The notes beneath the pieces are model-generated. The model made no database searches. It worked only from the letters and a program-made list of their open reading frames with translations, and had not been told where the DNA came from. Below, piece by piece: positions 45,755 to 54,532 of a DNA stretch of 64,000 nucleotides (position 1 is its first letter; each line of letters begins with the position of its first letter). A program made the position numbers and the translations under genes. This DNA is from DATGSL01 sp964645585 (GTDB lineage Bacteria > Verrucomicrobiota > Verrucomicrobiia > Opitutales > T3Sed10-336): positions 4,834 through 68,833 of the forward strand of contig CAZYAN010000018.1 in the NCBI GenBank assembly GCA_964645585.1. Reading direction: 5' to 3'.

Positions 45755-48190
45755 ATGCGTCAAACAGTATCTCTCTCTCCAATCACGGGCGCTCTTTTCG
45801 CGGTCACTCTTTGGCTTACCTTCGCCCGCGCACGCGCCGATGTCTTCACGAATGTGCCCGAGGCAAGGAACGAAGATTTTGAGATCCTTTACGCGTTGCC
45901 CATTCCCGCCTCGGCCGGTTTCCGCGGCTCAATACCGGTGCCGTACGAGATCGACAACCGAACGTCCGTCGGCGAGTTTGACCGCGTCGCGTATTACTTG
46001 GAACTGACCGACCTCGACGGAACGAGATGGGTCTACGTTTCAATGGATGCGTTCACCGCGGATCCAGGCGAACTGGGTGTGCCCCACAATCGGGACAATC
46101 GCGTCATCCATCAGCGCAACGTCAGCAACCTGAACATCGCCTCCAATGTTCCGGGAATCGTCACGGGAACGTTCCTCGACGGCGGAAACATTGAACTGTG
46201 GGCCGGCGACTACCGCGGCCGCGACGATGCCGGCCGGTTCGCCGCCGACGATGACCTTTATGACTGGGGCGATGGCCCTGGCGGGTCCTTCGCGGGGTAC
46301 GGCTCCTTCCAAATCCACAATGCCCTCGCCCGCCAAACGCTCCTTGCCTGGAATCGCTGGGGCGTCGACGACGGTTTCCCTGACGATATTGGAATCGGAA
46401 ACCGTCTGACCGATCATCCAGACTGGACGTTCGCCGGGAACGCCGGAGGGTTCATCAAACGCGAACTGGTGATTCTCGTCCGGCCCCGCAAACACCGCAT
46501 TTCGTTCTCCCAGCTTCCCCGTAACCGGCAGCTGTTCACGCGCGATGTCGAAACAAACCGCGCTTCCGTGCCGATCGCCGGCGACGAATCGTTTGGCGGA
46601 TTTGACCGCATCGGCCTCCGCGTTTACCGCGATGGCCGACTGCGAGAAGAACATTTCCGCGATCTAAAGTATCGAAACGGATCCGCCCCGTTCTCCTTCG
46701 AACCCTCGATTCCCGCGGAACTTGCACGCTACGATTTTGAGCTGCTGCTCGATCGGAACGGTGTGCTGACGACTGTGGAGTTCGTTCGCGACGTCGTTGC
46801 CGGCGATGCCTTCCTCTTCTACGGCCAATCCAACGCGGAGGCGATCCGCTACGACCCGATCCAGAGCGCCAACGGGTATGCCAGTCCATGGCTGCGAACG
46901 TTTGGGCAGAACAGCGACCGAGGCGCGGACACCGAAAACATTCTTTACTGGGTTCCGGCGGAAGGCGACGGCGGCACCGAGGATCCGGGAGCGATCGGTC
47001 AATGGGCCATGGTCGTCGGTCGAAAGGTGATCGATACCTTCCAGGTTCCCGTCGCGATTCTGAACGGCTCCCGCGGTGGATACAGCATCAAAAAGCTCCA
47101 AAAGGACCGCTTACACCCAAACCACCTCGATGACGACGCAACCGTCACACGCACCTACAATCGGCTCCTACACCGGGCGGTCGAAGCGAAGATCGCGCAA
47201 ACCGCCCGCGCGATCTTTTACTACCAGGGCGAGGCGGAATCCGATAACGAACAGACGCATGCCGACGGATTTGCCACGCTTTACGCGGATTGGAAAACCG
47301 ATTACCCGGCCTTGGAACACATCTACGTCGTGCAAGTCCGCCCCGGATGCGGGGTCGCGACCGACCACGCAAGATTGCGCGACACCCAGCGGCGGTTTGC
47401 CGATATCTTCCCGAACACTTCCGTCATGGCGACCAACGGTCTGCCCGGTCACGACGGCTGCCACTACGCCTTCACCGGCGGCTACGAAGAGCTCGGCTGG
47501 CACCATTTTCGCCAGGTCGCCCGGGACCTCTATGGCGCGCCGAACGACCCGAACATCGATCCGCTGAATCCCCTCTTCGCGGAATTCACCGATTCGACGC
47601 GCACGACCATCCGTCTCGTGCTGCGCAACCACGGCTCGACCATCCATTTTCCGGCGGGCGCGCTGGCTGATTTTGTCCTGAACGGCTCCTCCGCGGCCAT
47701 CACCGGCCGCACGGTCCAGGACAACGCCATCCTTTTCCACCTCGCCTCGCCAGCGCCGGAGGAGAGTTTTCTCGAATACCGCTCGCACCTCGGCCCTGGC
47801 CAATGGGTCACCAGCGCCTACGGGATCGGCATGCTCACCTTCATCGAGCCGGTTCAGCCAAGGCACTTTCTCGGACTTCTCCCGAACAGCGACACCTCCC
47901 CTTGGCTCGGGACCATGCGCACCAATCATTTCAATCGCCAAGATGGCATCGGCTGGCTCGTTCATAAGGAACACGGCTGGCTCTACACCCGTGAACAGCC
48001 AAAGCTGTCCGGCGTCTGGCTCTGGGACGAAATCCAGCAGGACTGGCTCTGGACAGAGGCCGCGGCCTGGCCCTTCTTCTATCGGCACAACGGCGGCGAC
48101 GGCTTTTGGCTCTACTACCGCCATGGCGGCACGCCGAAAGCGCGGGAGTTTTTCGACTACCGCGTCCATCAATGGACAACCGTTCCTTGA
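45755..48190 (+). CDS. Secreted SGNH/sialate O-acetylesterase-like protein with W/Y-rich C-terminal domain
   Basis: This 811-residue protein has a signal peptide (GALFAVTLWLTFARARA|DV). The N-terminal half is a beta-rich domain (about residues 30-340). The esterase core begins at LFYGQSNAEAIRYDP (GQSN block) and includes AILNGSRGG, IFYYQGEAESDNEQ (QGE block), and LGWHHF near its end. The C-terminal ~100 residues carry the W/Y-rich tail: IGWLVHKEHGWLYT, GVWLWDEIQQDWLWT, PFFYRHNGGDGFWLYYRHGG and FFDYRVHQWTTVP. The role is probably deacetylation of extracellular polysaccharide or sialic-acid-like sugars. The second esterase gene lies 78 bases downstream, same strand. Confidence 0.85.
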   Translation: MRQTVSLSPITGALFAVTLWLTFARARADVFTNVPEARNEDFEILYALPIPASAGFRGSIPVPYEIDNRTSVGEFDRVAYYLELTDLDGTRWVYVSMDAFTADPGELGVPHNRDNRVIHQRNVSNLNIASNVPGIVTGTFLDGGNIELWAGDYRGRDDAGRFAADDDLYDWGDGPGGSFAGYGSFQIHNALARQTLLAWNRWGVDDGFPDDIGIGNRLTDHPDWTFAGNAGGFIKRELVILVRPRKHRISFSQLPRNRQLFTRDVETNRASVPIAGDESFGGFDRIGLRVYRDGRLREEHFRDLKYRNGSAPFSFEPSIPAELARYDFELLLDRNGVLTTVEFVRDVVAGDAFLFYGQSNAEAIRYDPIQSANGYASPWLRTFGQNSDRGADTENILYWVPAEGDGGTEDPGAIGQWAMVVGRKVIDTFQVPVAILNGSRGGYSIKKLQKDRLHPNHLDDDATVTRTYNRLLHRAVEAKIAQTARAIFYYQGEAESDNEQTHADGFATLYADWKTDYPALEHIYVVQVRPGCGVATDHARLRDTQRRFADIFPNTSVMATNGLPGHDGCHYAFTGGYEELGWHHFRQVARDLYGAPNDPNIDPLNPLFAEFTDSTRTTIRLVLRNHGSTIHFPAGALADFVLNGSSAAITGRTVQDNAILFHLASPAPEESFLEYRSHLGPGQWVTSAYGIGMLTFIEPVQPRHFLGLLPNSDTSPWLGTMRTNHFNRQDGIGWLVHKEHGWLYTREQPKLSGVWLWDEIQQDWLWTEAAAWPFFYRHNGGDGFWLYYRHGGTPKAREFFDYRVHQWTTVP

Positions 48191-48268
48191 CGCCACCCTC
48201 CCTCTCCGACTCTTTCGCATTGCCGGGAGTGGCGGCGGCACCCAGAATGCCCGCAATTTCTTCCTAGC

Positions 48269-49609
48269 ATGATAGCAGCAATCCTACCTTCGGCCGCCGG
48301 TTGCGCCTGTTTGCTTGCAGCGGCTTCCCTCTCCTTCGCGCAAACCGCGCCCGACCAGCTGGATCTCTACCTGCTGATCGGCCAATCGAACATGGCCGGC
48401 CGCGCGCCCATTGAGGTTGAGGATCAAGCGCCGGTGGACCGTGTGTGGCTGTTCAATGCCGACGGCGAGTGGGAAGCGGCGACGAATCCTCTCAACCGTT
48501 ACTCGACGGTGCGAAAGAAGCTGTCGATGCAGCGACTGAGTCTCGGCTATACATTCGCCCGCGCGATGGTCGAGGCCGACCCCGACGCGAAAATCGGTTT
48601 AGTGATGAATGCCCGCGGCGGCACGCGGATCGAGGAATGGGCGCCGGGTGAGCATCTTTACAACGAAGCCATCGCGCGAGCGCGAGCGGCCGCTCCGAGC
48701 GGCACCTTTCGCGGCATCCTCTGGCATCAGGGCGAGGGAAATTCCAACGATCCCGATTACCTCAAGAAATTCGCCGCACTCATCGCTTCCATCCGCGGCG
48801 ACCTCAACACCCCCGAACTCCCCGTCGTCGCCGGCCAGATCTTTCGCCCGAGTCTTGTCAATCGCCTCCTCGCGCAGGTGAGCGAAACCGTTCCCCAATC
48901 CGCCGCCGTCTCGTCAAAATTCCTGACAACCTATGACGGCACCCATTTCGACTCACCAAGCACGCGCGATCTCGGCCGCCGTTACGCGGCGGCTATGCAA
49001 GGGCTGACAAGCCGCGAACGCGAAGTGGAGCACATGCCATTCGACGGCGGCTGGTCCGTTCTCTTTGACGGACAGTCCTTCGCCGGCTGGGAAGGCGACA
49101 CGCAAAACTTCTTCCGGATCGCCGATGGGGCGATGGTTGGAGGAAATCTCTCGAACACGATCCCGCACAACGCGTTTCTTTGCACGACCCGCGAGTTCAC
49201 CGACTTTGAACTCCAGCTCGAATTCAAACTGGTCGGCGATTCGACCAACTCCGGCGTTCAATTCCGCAGCGTGCGCATCCCCGGCCATCATGAGGTGCGC
49301 GGCTACCAAGCCGACTTGGGCGAACCCGCTTGGTGGGGTTCACTCTACGACGAGTCCCGCCGAAATCGCGTCCTCGCGCAGTCGAACATGGACGAGATCA
49401 ACCCGGTTCTCCGCCGCGGCGACTGGAATCACTACCGCATCCGCTGCGAAGGCAACCGGATCCAGTTCTGGATCAATGGGACCCAAACCATCAACTTCAC
49501 CGAAACGGACGAAGGAATCGAGCAAACCGGTATCATCGGCTTGCAGATTCACAGCGGCCCGCCCGGTGAAGCCTGGTTTCGGAATATCGCGATCCGGGAA
49601 CTGCCCTGA
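48269..49609 (+). CDS. Secreted SASA-family carbohydrate esterase fused to DUF1080 domain
   Basis: This 446-residue protein is exported (LLAAASLSFAQT). The N-terminal SGNH/SASA esterase carries LIGQSNMAGRAP, NARGGTRIEEW, LWHQGEGN and DGTHFDSPSTRDLGRRYA. From about residue 260 a DUF1080 (3-keto-disaccharide hydrolase, beta-sandwich) domain follows: GWSVLFDGQSFAGWEGD, FELQLEFKLVGDSTNSGVQF, GDWNHYRIRCEGNRIQFWIN and IGLQIHSGPPGEAWFRNI. The two domains may remove acetyl groups and then act on or bind glycan; combined activity is inferred. The gene follows another SGNH esterase and ends before a convergent lipoprotein. Confidence 0.9.
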   Translation: MIAAILPSAAGCACLLAAASLSFAQTAPDQLDLYLLIGQSNMAGRAPIEVEDQAPVDRVWLFNADGEWEAATNPLNRYSTVRKKLSMQRLSLGYTFARAMVEADPDAKIGLVMNARGGTRIEEWAPGEHLYNEAIARARAAAPSGTFRGILWHQGEGNSNDPDYLKKFAALIASIRGDLNTPELPVVAGQIFRPSLVNRLLAQVSETVPQSAAVSSKFLTTYDGTHFDSPSTRDLGRRYAAAMQGLTSREREVEHMPFDGGWSVLFDGQSFAGWEGDTQNFFRIADGAMVGGNLSNTIPHNAFLCTTREFTDFELQLEFKLVGDSTNSGVQFRSVRIPGHHEVRGYQADLGEPAWWGSLYDESRRNRVLAQSNMDEINPVLRRGDWNHYRIRCEGNRIQFWINGTQTINFTETDEGIEQTGIIGLQIHSGPPGEAWFRNIAIRELP

Positions 49610-49636
49610 CCGCAAGCGGCACCAAGTCAAACCCCG

Positions 49637-49685
49637 GTGGAAGCGGGAGCTTGATGCATTGAAACAACAAGAAACGTGCTTCCAC
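49637..49685. other. Dyad between convergent genes
   Basis: GTGGAAGC (49637-49644) can pair with GCTTCCAC (49678-49685) around a 33-base loop in the gap between the fused esterase and the BON lipoprotein. It might terminate either transcript but has no U-rich tract. Confidence 0.3.
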
Positions 49686-49747
49686 ACTTTCAAGCATCTC
49701 GTCTTGATGCATGGCGCATGACGGCGGGGTTCGGCCGACTTGCAAGC

Positions 49748-50194
49748 TTACGGCTGCTCCTGCCGCGGTTCCGAAGGAATCGCTTTCTCTTCCGGCAAGG
49801 GCGACGGCTCATCCATTTCCGCCGGATCGGCACTCTCCGGCCGCTCGTCAGGCGCACCGTAAACGGATTCCCGCGGATTGATCGTGATGTTGTTGACGAC
49901 GTCCTCGACGCCGGCTACATCCCGGGCGATCTCCTCGGCCCGCATCCGCTGATCAGCCGAATCGACGAAGCCGCTCAATTGAACCACGCCGTCGAAAGTC
50001 GTCGTGCTGACGTCGAGACCGGACACCTCATCATCCTGCAGCAGAGCGGTTTTGACGCGCGCGTTGATGGACTGATCGTTAAAATATTCTCCAGTCGTGC
50101 GCCGGTGTTCAGGGCCCGCGCAGCCGACAGCCAGCAGCAGCGCTGCTGTGCAGCCGGCGAAAATGATGGAACGAATGCATTCGGAAGTTTTCAT
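49748..50194 (-). CDS. BON-domain lipoprotein (OsmY-like)
   Basis: From ATG 50194 this is 148 residues. The signal MKTSECIRSIIFAGCTAALL ends in the lipobox AVGC (residues 22-25). One BON domain follows (INARVKTALLQDDEVSGLDV then VVQLSGFVDSADQRMRAEEI and GVEDVVNNI). The tail is Pro/Glu/Asp-rich. BON proteins bind phospholipid and are linked to envelope stress. It is divergent from the hybrid histidine kinase across 256 bases in which no gene is seen. Confidence 0.88.
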   Translation of the reverse strand: MKTSECIRSIIFAGCTAALLLAVGCAGPEHRRTTGEYFNDQSINARVKTALLQDDEVSGLDVSTTTFDGVVQLSGFVDSADQRMRAEEIARDVAGVEDVVNNITINPRESVYGAPDERPESADPAEMDEPSPLPEEKAIPSEPRQEQP

Positions 50195-50450
50195 GATGTC
50201 GTTGGTTGATCGTTTTTTTAATCCCGCCTCCCTGGAGCACATGCCGCGCATGCGTTCTGGATCGACGAATTCAACACTCCCGATCCTATCTCTTTGCGAA
50301 GGCCGCGACCATCGGGGCAATACTGGAGACCGCGCCGTTAATTCCCGTAGCAGCCGAATTTTCGCAGCGAAAAGCAACACCGCCGATTTCGTTTTACACG
50401 ACCCGAATCGGGACTGATCATCGCGTACTTTTTCAACTCTATTTGCCGGC

Positions 50451-52931
50451 ATGACCGATCAGCAAAAATGGCCACGGAAGCCTTCGCCGCTCCCCCTGGA
50501 TGCCTTGACGTCTCCCCATACAAACACAGAGGCGGCGCGGGAGAAATGCCTTCTCGACGATCCCCCTGCCCCGCGTTTTGACGTTCTCACCGCGGTCGCT
50601 GTCAGCAGTTTTCGGGCGGAAGTCGCTTGGATCAGCTTCCTCGACCGCGACCGCCAAATCGAACGCTTTAAAAGCCAGGTCGGGACCAGGCAAACCGAGG
50701 CTTCGGTCGTCAGCTCTTTCTGGAAACCGCTTCTGGAAAACGAATTAATTGAGACGTGGCAGGTTCGGAGGGACGACCGATTTTGCGCCCATCCGGTCAT
50801 CGCGAACGATCCCCGCCTCCACGCGTGCATGGCAGTCCCTGTTGTGACGCGAGACGGCGTTACGGTCGGCGTGTTCGCCGTTGCCACGTCATCGAGACGC
50901 CGCTGGAACGCTGACCAGAAGCGCCTGCTGCGGGTCCTCGCTAGACAAGCGGGACTGGAGATCGATTTCCATCGACTTGCACTGGAACAATCCATCCACA
51001 CCGACGACACCCCCGACGGCGCCATCGGTCCCGGTTCCCTAGGCGATCTCCCGTCTGAACCCGATTCATCCATCGACGACGCGCAACCGGTGATGGCATG
51101 GCTCAAAACCGAGGACGGCCGCTACTTGTTCGCCGGACAAACCCCTGAAATTCCCTATTTTCCCTGCAACGACGGCAACTTCATCGGAATGACCGATTTC
51201 GACGTCTTTCCCGAAGATGTCGCGCGCCAATTGCGGCAGAACGACGAAGAAGTTCTCGCATCCGACCGGCCGGCACACCTGATCGAAGAAGTTCCGGGCC
51301 CCGGAGGCGGGCGGCAAAGCTGGCAGGTTTGGAAGTTTCCTTTTAGCGATCCGACCGGACGGCGCTTCATCGGCGGGATCGGTTACGACCTCTCCTACCG
51401 GCAAAAAGCGCTGGCCGAACGCCGCGCGATCGAAGAACGCTATCGGAGCCTGGTCGAAGGCGCGCGCGACGCGATTTTTACGATCGCCCCGGACGGTACG
51501 CTCACGGGGGCCAACCGCGCGGCCGAATTGATCACTGGTCTGGCGCGCCAGGAATGGATCCATAAAAACTTTATGCCCCTCGTCCACCCGGACGACACAT
51601 CGACCGCTCTGACGATTTTTCACAACGTTCTCGAGGGTGATACGCCGCCGCCATTCGAGCTGCGAATCCGCACGGCCGCGGGGACGTTTATCCCGATGGA
51701 GCTGACCGTGGCGCCAGAGTGGTTCAAAGGCAAAGTTCATCGCATCCTCGGAGTGGCCCGCGACCTGCGAAAGCGCCGCCACCTGGAAGAACAACTGCGA
51801 AATATGCAAAAGCTCGATTCTATCGGCCGGCTGGCGGCGGGAATCGCGCATGACTTCAACAACATTCTGACGGTCCAACAGGGCTATCTCGCCCTTCTGC
51901 TTGAAGCCAAACACCCCAAAGAAACCCGGGAACTGCTGGAGCAAATCGCGTTGGCTGTCAGCCGCGGCGGAAACCTGACCCGCCAACTGATGGCGTTCAG
52001 CCGCAACCAGATTATCCACGCCCGTCCGCTCCATCTGCACGAGGTCGTCTCACGTATCAGCGAGATGCTCGTCCGGATTTTGGGGGAAGATATCGCCCTC
52101 GAAATCAATGCGACACAGCCGCAGCCGCCGGTTTTCGCGGATGTCACCATGATGGAGCAGGTTGTAATGAACCTCGCGGCCAACGCGCGCGACGCGATGC
52201 CGGGCGGAGGCCGACTGACCATCGCCACCGAAGCGGTCAATGTTTCGAAATCGGATGCCGCCCGCAATCCCGAAGCCCGGGCCGGATTTTTCGTTCGTCT
52301 GACCATCGCCGACACAGGGTCAGGCGTTTCTCCCGACGCGCAAAAACATCTATTTGAACCATTTTTCACCACGAAGGAAATTGGAAAGGGAACCGGCCTC
52401 GGTCTCGCCACGGTTCATGGCATCGTCAAACAGCACCAAGGCTGGATCGAACTGGAAACCTGGGAGGACCAAGGCACGCGTTTTGATCTTTTTTTGCCTG
52501 TGCATGCAGGGGACGCCGTAGAGGAACCGGCGGCAGATGACACGGCCGCGCTGGCGCGAGGCTCGGAAACCGTTTTGGTCGTTGAGGACGAACGTCCCGT
52601 GCGCGATATGGTTTGCCTGGTTCTCGAATCGTGCGGTTACACAGTTGTCACCAGCTCATCGGGCGCCGATGCGCGCCTCCTGTGGCCGAAGGTTGCGGAT
52701 CGTGTCGATCTCCTGTTGACGGATGTTGTCATGCCTGAAGGCGTCTCTGGCGTTGATCTCGCGCGCGAACTGATCCACGAACGGCCTGGACTGAAATTGC
52801 TTTTTACAAGCGGGTACAGCGCCGAGTTGACAACAGACGTCCTCGACGGTCGTCGCCCGGTGGCGTTCCTGCCAAAACCGTATACGCCCGCCACTCTCGC
52901 ACGCACGGTTCGAGACGTACTCGATGGATAG
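50451..52931 (+). CDS. Hybrid sensor histidine kinase (GAF-PAS-PAS-HisKA-HATPase-REC)
   Basis: This 826-residue cytoplasmic protein has an N-terminal GAF-like sensor (residues about 20-185), then two PAS-type regions (about 205-320 and 325-440). The kinase core has the H-box AAGIAHDFNNILTVQQGYLA, the N-box MNLAANARDAMPGGGRL and the G-box DTGSGVSPDAQKHLFEPFFT with GKGTGLGLATVHGI. The C-terminal receiver domain carries VLVVEDERPVRDM and the phosphoacceptor Asp in DLLLTDVVMPEGVSG. No membrane segment is visible, so the signal is probably cytoplasmic. The downstream target is not seen; a separate output regulator would be needed. Confidence 0.93.
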   Translation: MTDQQKWPRKPSPLPLDALTSPHTNTEAAREKCLLDDPPAPRFDVLTAVAVSSFRAEVAWISFLDRDRQIERFKSQVGTRQTEASVVSSFWKPLLENELIETWQVRRDDRFCAHPVIANDPRLHACMAVPVVTRDGVTVGVFAVATSSRRRWNADQKRLLRVLARQAGLEIDFHRLALEQSIHTDDTPDGAIGPGSLGDLPSEPDSSIDDAQPVMAWLKTEDGRYLFAGQTPEIPYFPCNDGNFIGMTDFDVFPEDVARQLRQNDEEVLASDRPAHLIEEVPGPGGGRQSWQVWKFPFSDPTGRRFIGGIGYDLSYRQKALAERRAIEERYRSLVEGARDAIFTIAPDGTLTGANRAAELITGLARQEWIHKNFMPLVHPDDTSTALTIFHNVLEGDTPPPFELRIRTAAGTFIPMELTVAPEWFKGKVHRILGVARDLRKRRHLEEQLRNMQKLDSIGRLAAGIAHDFNNILTVQQGYLALLLEAKHPKETRELLEQIALAVSRGGNLTRQLMAFSRNQIIHARPLHLHEVVSRISEMLVRILGEDIALEINATQPQPPVFADVTMMEQVVMNLAANARDAMPGGGRLTIATEAVNVSKSDAARNPEARAGFFVRLTIADTGSGVSPDAQKHLFEPFFTTKEIGKGTGLGLATVHGIVKQHQGWIELETWEDQGTRFDLFLPVHAGDAVEEPAADDTAALARGSETVLVVEDERPVRDMVCLVLESCGYTVVTSSSGADARLLWPKVADRVDLLLTDVVMPEGVSGVDLARELIHERPGLKLLFTSGYSAELTTDVLDGRRPVAFLPKPYTPATLARTVRDVLDG

Positions 52932-52937
52932 GGCGGT

Positions 52938-52996
52938 GGCGGTTGGTTATTGGTTATCCGTTTCTTGTTGTTGGTTAACGGGTGCTGGTGCGTGAT
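52938..52996. repeat. Second GTTATTG-type intergenic repeat
   Basis: GGTTGGTTATTGGTTATC followed by GTTGTTGGTTAACGGGTG repeats the unit found at 42.5 kb, here between the hybrid kinase and galE. It is shorter and has no obvious second arm. Confidence 0.5.
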
Positions 52997-53056
52997 TAGT
53001 GGCTTTGGCTCAAAAAAGTGTGGCTTGCGCCGGGGAATTTCCGCCATGATCGCGCA

Positions 53057-54052
53057 ATGAATGTTCTGGTCGTCGGCGGTGCCGGATATATAGGCAGTCA
53101 TTGCGTCCGCAAACTTCGTGAAGCGGGTCATCGGCCGGTCGTGCTCGACAATTTAGTTTTCGGACACAAGGCCGCGATCGATCCATCGATTCCGTTTTAT
53201 CGGGCCGACCTCGGCCATGAAGATGCCGTCGGTGAAATCCTGAAACGCGAGAAGATCGAGCTGGTCATGCACTTCGCCGCCTTCGCGTTCGTAGGCGAAT
53301 CGGTAAGCGAACCGCTCAAATATTATTTCAATAATGTCGTCGCCACCCTTTCTCTCCTCCGTGTGATGCTCCGCAACGACGTCAAAAAGTTCGTCTTCTC
53401 CTCAACCTGTGCCACCTACGGAATTCCCTCGCGCCTGCCGATCACGGAGGATTTGCCGCAGGCGCCGATCAACCCGTACGGACAAACCAAACTCGATGTC
53501 GAAAACGCCCTGCGTGCTCTTGCGATCGCTCACGGCATGAGCTCAGCCTCGTTCCGTTACTTCAATGCCGCCGGCGCCGCCTCCGATGGGACAATCGGCG
53601 AAGATCACTCACCCGAGACCCATTTGATTCCGCTCGTTCTCGACGTGGCTCTTGGCAAACGCAAAAATATCAAGATTTTCGGTACGGATTATCCAACACC
53701 CGATGGCACCTGTCTGCGCGATTACGTGCATGTCGATGACCTGAGCCGCGCGCACATCGCTGTATTCGACAAACTCGCCGTGCCCGGACAGACCCTCTTT
53801 TTTAACTTGGGAACCGGCACGCCAACCTCGGTTCGGGAGGTGATCACAGCCGCGGAAGAAGTCACCGGTAAGAAAATTCCGGCCATCGAAGAGGCACGGC
53901 GCCCCGGCGATCCGCCTGCCCTTTACGCCGATCCCTCAAACGCGCGCGACCAACTCGGGTGGGAACCCGATTACAAAGATATACGTTCCATCATCGAGAC
54001 CGCCTGGCGCTGGCACAGCACCCACCCCGAGGGATATGCCAGCGGGGGTTGA
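53057..54052 (+). CDS. galE: UDP-glucose 4-epimerase
   Basis: This 331-residue SDR protein begins MNVLVVGGAGYIGSHCVRKL with the nucleotide-binding GGAGYIGS (residues 7-14). It carries VMHFAAFAFVGESVSEPLKY, the SSTCATYG serine, NPYGQTKLDVENAL with the catalytic Tyr-x3-Lys, FRYFNAAGA, and GTCLRDYVHVDDLSRAH. It interconverts UDP-glucose and UDP-galactose for surface polysaccharide. An in-frame ATG at 53018 adds 13 residues that are not family-like. It is followed by a 185-base gap. Confidence 0.95.
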   Translation: MNVLVVGGAGYIGSHCVRKLREAGHRPVVLDNLVFGHKAAIDPSIPFYRADLGHEDAVGEILKREKIELVMHFAAFAFVGESVSEPLKYYFNNVVATLSLLRVMLRNDVKKFVFSSTCATYGIPSRLPITEDLPQAPINPYGQTKLDVENALRALAIAHGMSSASFRYFNAAGAASDGTIGEDHSPETHLIPLVLDVALGKRKNIKIFGTDYPTPDGTCLRDYVHVDDLSRAHIAVFDKLAVPGQTLFFNLGTGTPTSVREVITAAEEVTGKKIPAIEEARRPGDPPALYADPSNARDQLGWEPDYKDIRSIIETAWRWHSTHPEGYASGG

Positions 54053-54161
54053 GATAGGATACGACCTCTCCACCGGCTCACGCTGGCGGATACGACGTTC
54101 CAGAACGCGACCAGTTCATCCGCCCCCAGAGAGCGATAAGCTTGGCGGAAGTTCTAAACGA

Positions 54162-54197
54162 CCAACAAAAAAAGCGGACGCCGCGAGACGTCCGCCA
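54162..54197 (-). terminator. Rho-independent terminator of the small Cys/Lys-rich peptide gene
   Basis: GCGGACG (54174-54180) pairs with CGTCCGC (54189-54195); on the minus strand the stem is followed by TTTTTTTGTTGG. It lies about 43 bases after the peptide gene. Confidence 0.85.
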
Positions 54198-54237
54198 AAA
54201 ACGAAAAAATCGGTTCAATGGAAACCGATGAAAGAAC

Positions 54238-54429
54238 TTACACGTTGCCGTCGCCCTTGCCCTTGCAGGAGTCTTTGCAGCCATCGACGCTGAAGTCACC
54301 GTCGATGGTAAGCTCGGTCTTTGTGTCACCTTTGTTTTTTCCTTTGCAGGCACCGTCACAGGCGAGACCGATCGAAGCGGTCGTGGCGAAAGCAAGAACG
54401 GACAACAAGACTGTAATTTTCTTAACCAT
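54238..54429 (-). CDS. Small secreted Cys/Lys/Gly-rich peptide
   Basis: This 63-residue protein has a signal peptide (KKITVLLSVLAFATTASIGL|A, mature part about 40 residues) and two C-x3-C-K-G-K motifs: CDGACKGKNKGD and CKDSCKGKGDGN. Between them is KTELTIDGDFSVDG. The spaced cysteines suggest disulfides or metal binding outside the cytoplasm. No known family is recognised. It has its own terminator and a possible promoter, so it is probably a single, possibly abundant, transcript. It lies between galE and a histidine kinase gene. Confidence 0.8.
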   Translation of the reverse strand: MVKKITVLLSVLAFATTASIGLACDGACKGKNKGDTKTELTIDGDFSVDGCKDSCKGKGDGNV

Positions 54430-54437
54430 GGTTCGAT

Positions 54438-54466
54438 ACGCTAGTGTTCATTTTCTTCCGGATCAA
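54438..54466 (-). promoter_or_regulatory. Candidate promoter of the small Cys-rich peptide gene
   Basis: On the minus strand TTGATC (54466-54461) is 17 bases from TAGCGT (54443-54438). The predicted start would lie only 2-3 bases before the ATG at 54429, implying a nearly leaderless mRNA. The match is modest. Confidence 0.3.
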
Positions 54467-54489
54467 GTGCTTTTTGCCGGAAAGTAACC

Positions 54490-54519
54490 GTTTAAAACCC
54501 CAAAATTCAGCCGGGGTTT
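54490..54519 (-). terminator. Probable terminator of the PAS histidine kinase gene
   Basis: AAACCCC (54495-54501) pairs with GGGGTTT (54513-54519) around an 11-base loop; the minus-strand continuation is TTTAAACGG. It starts 14 bases after the kinase stop. Confidence 0.55.
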
Positions 54520-54532
54520 CGCAGGATTTTTC

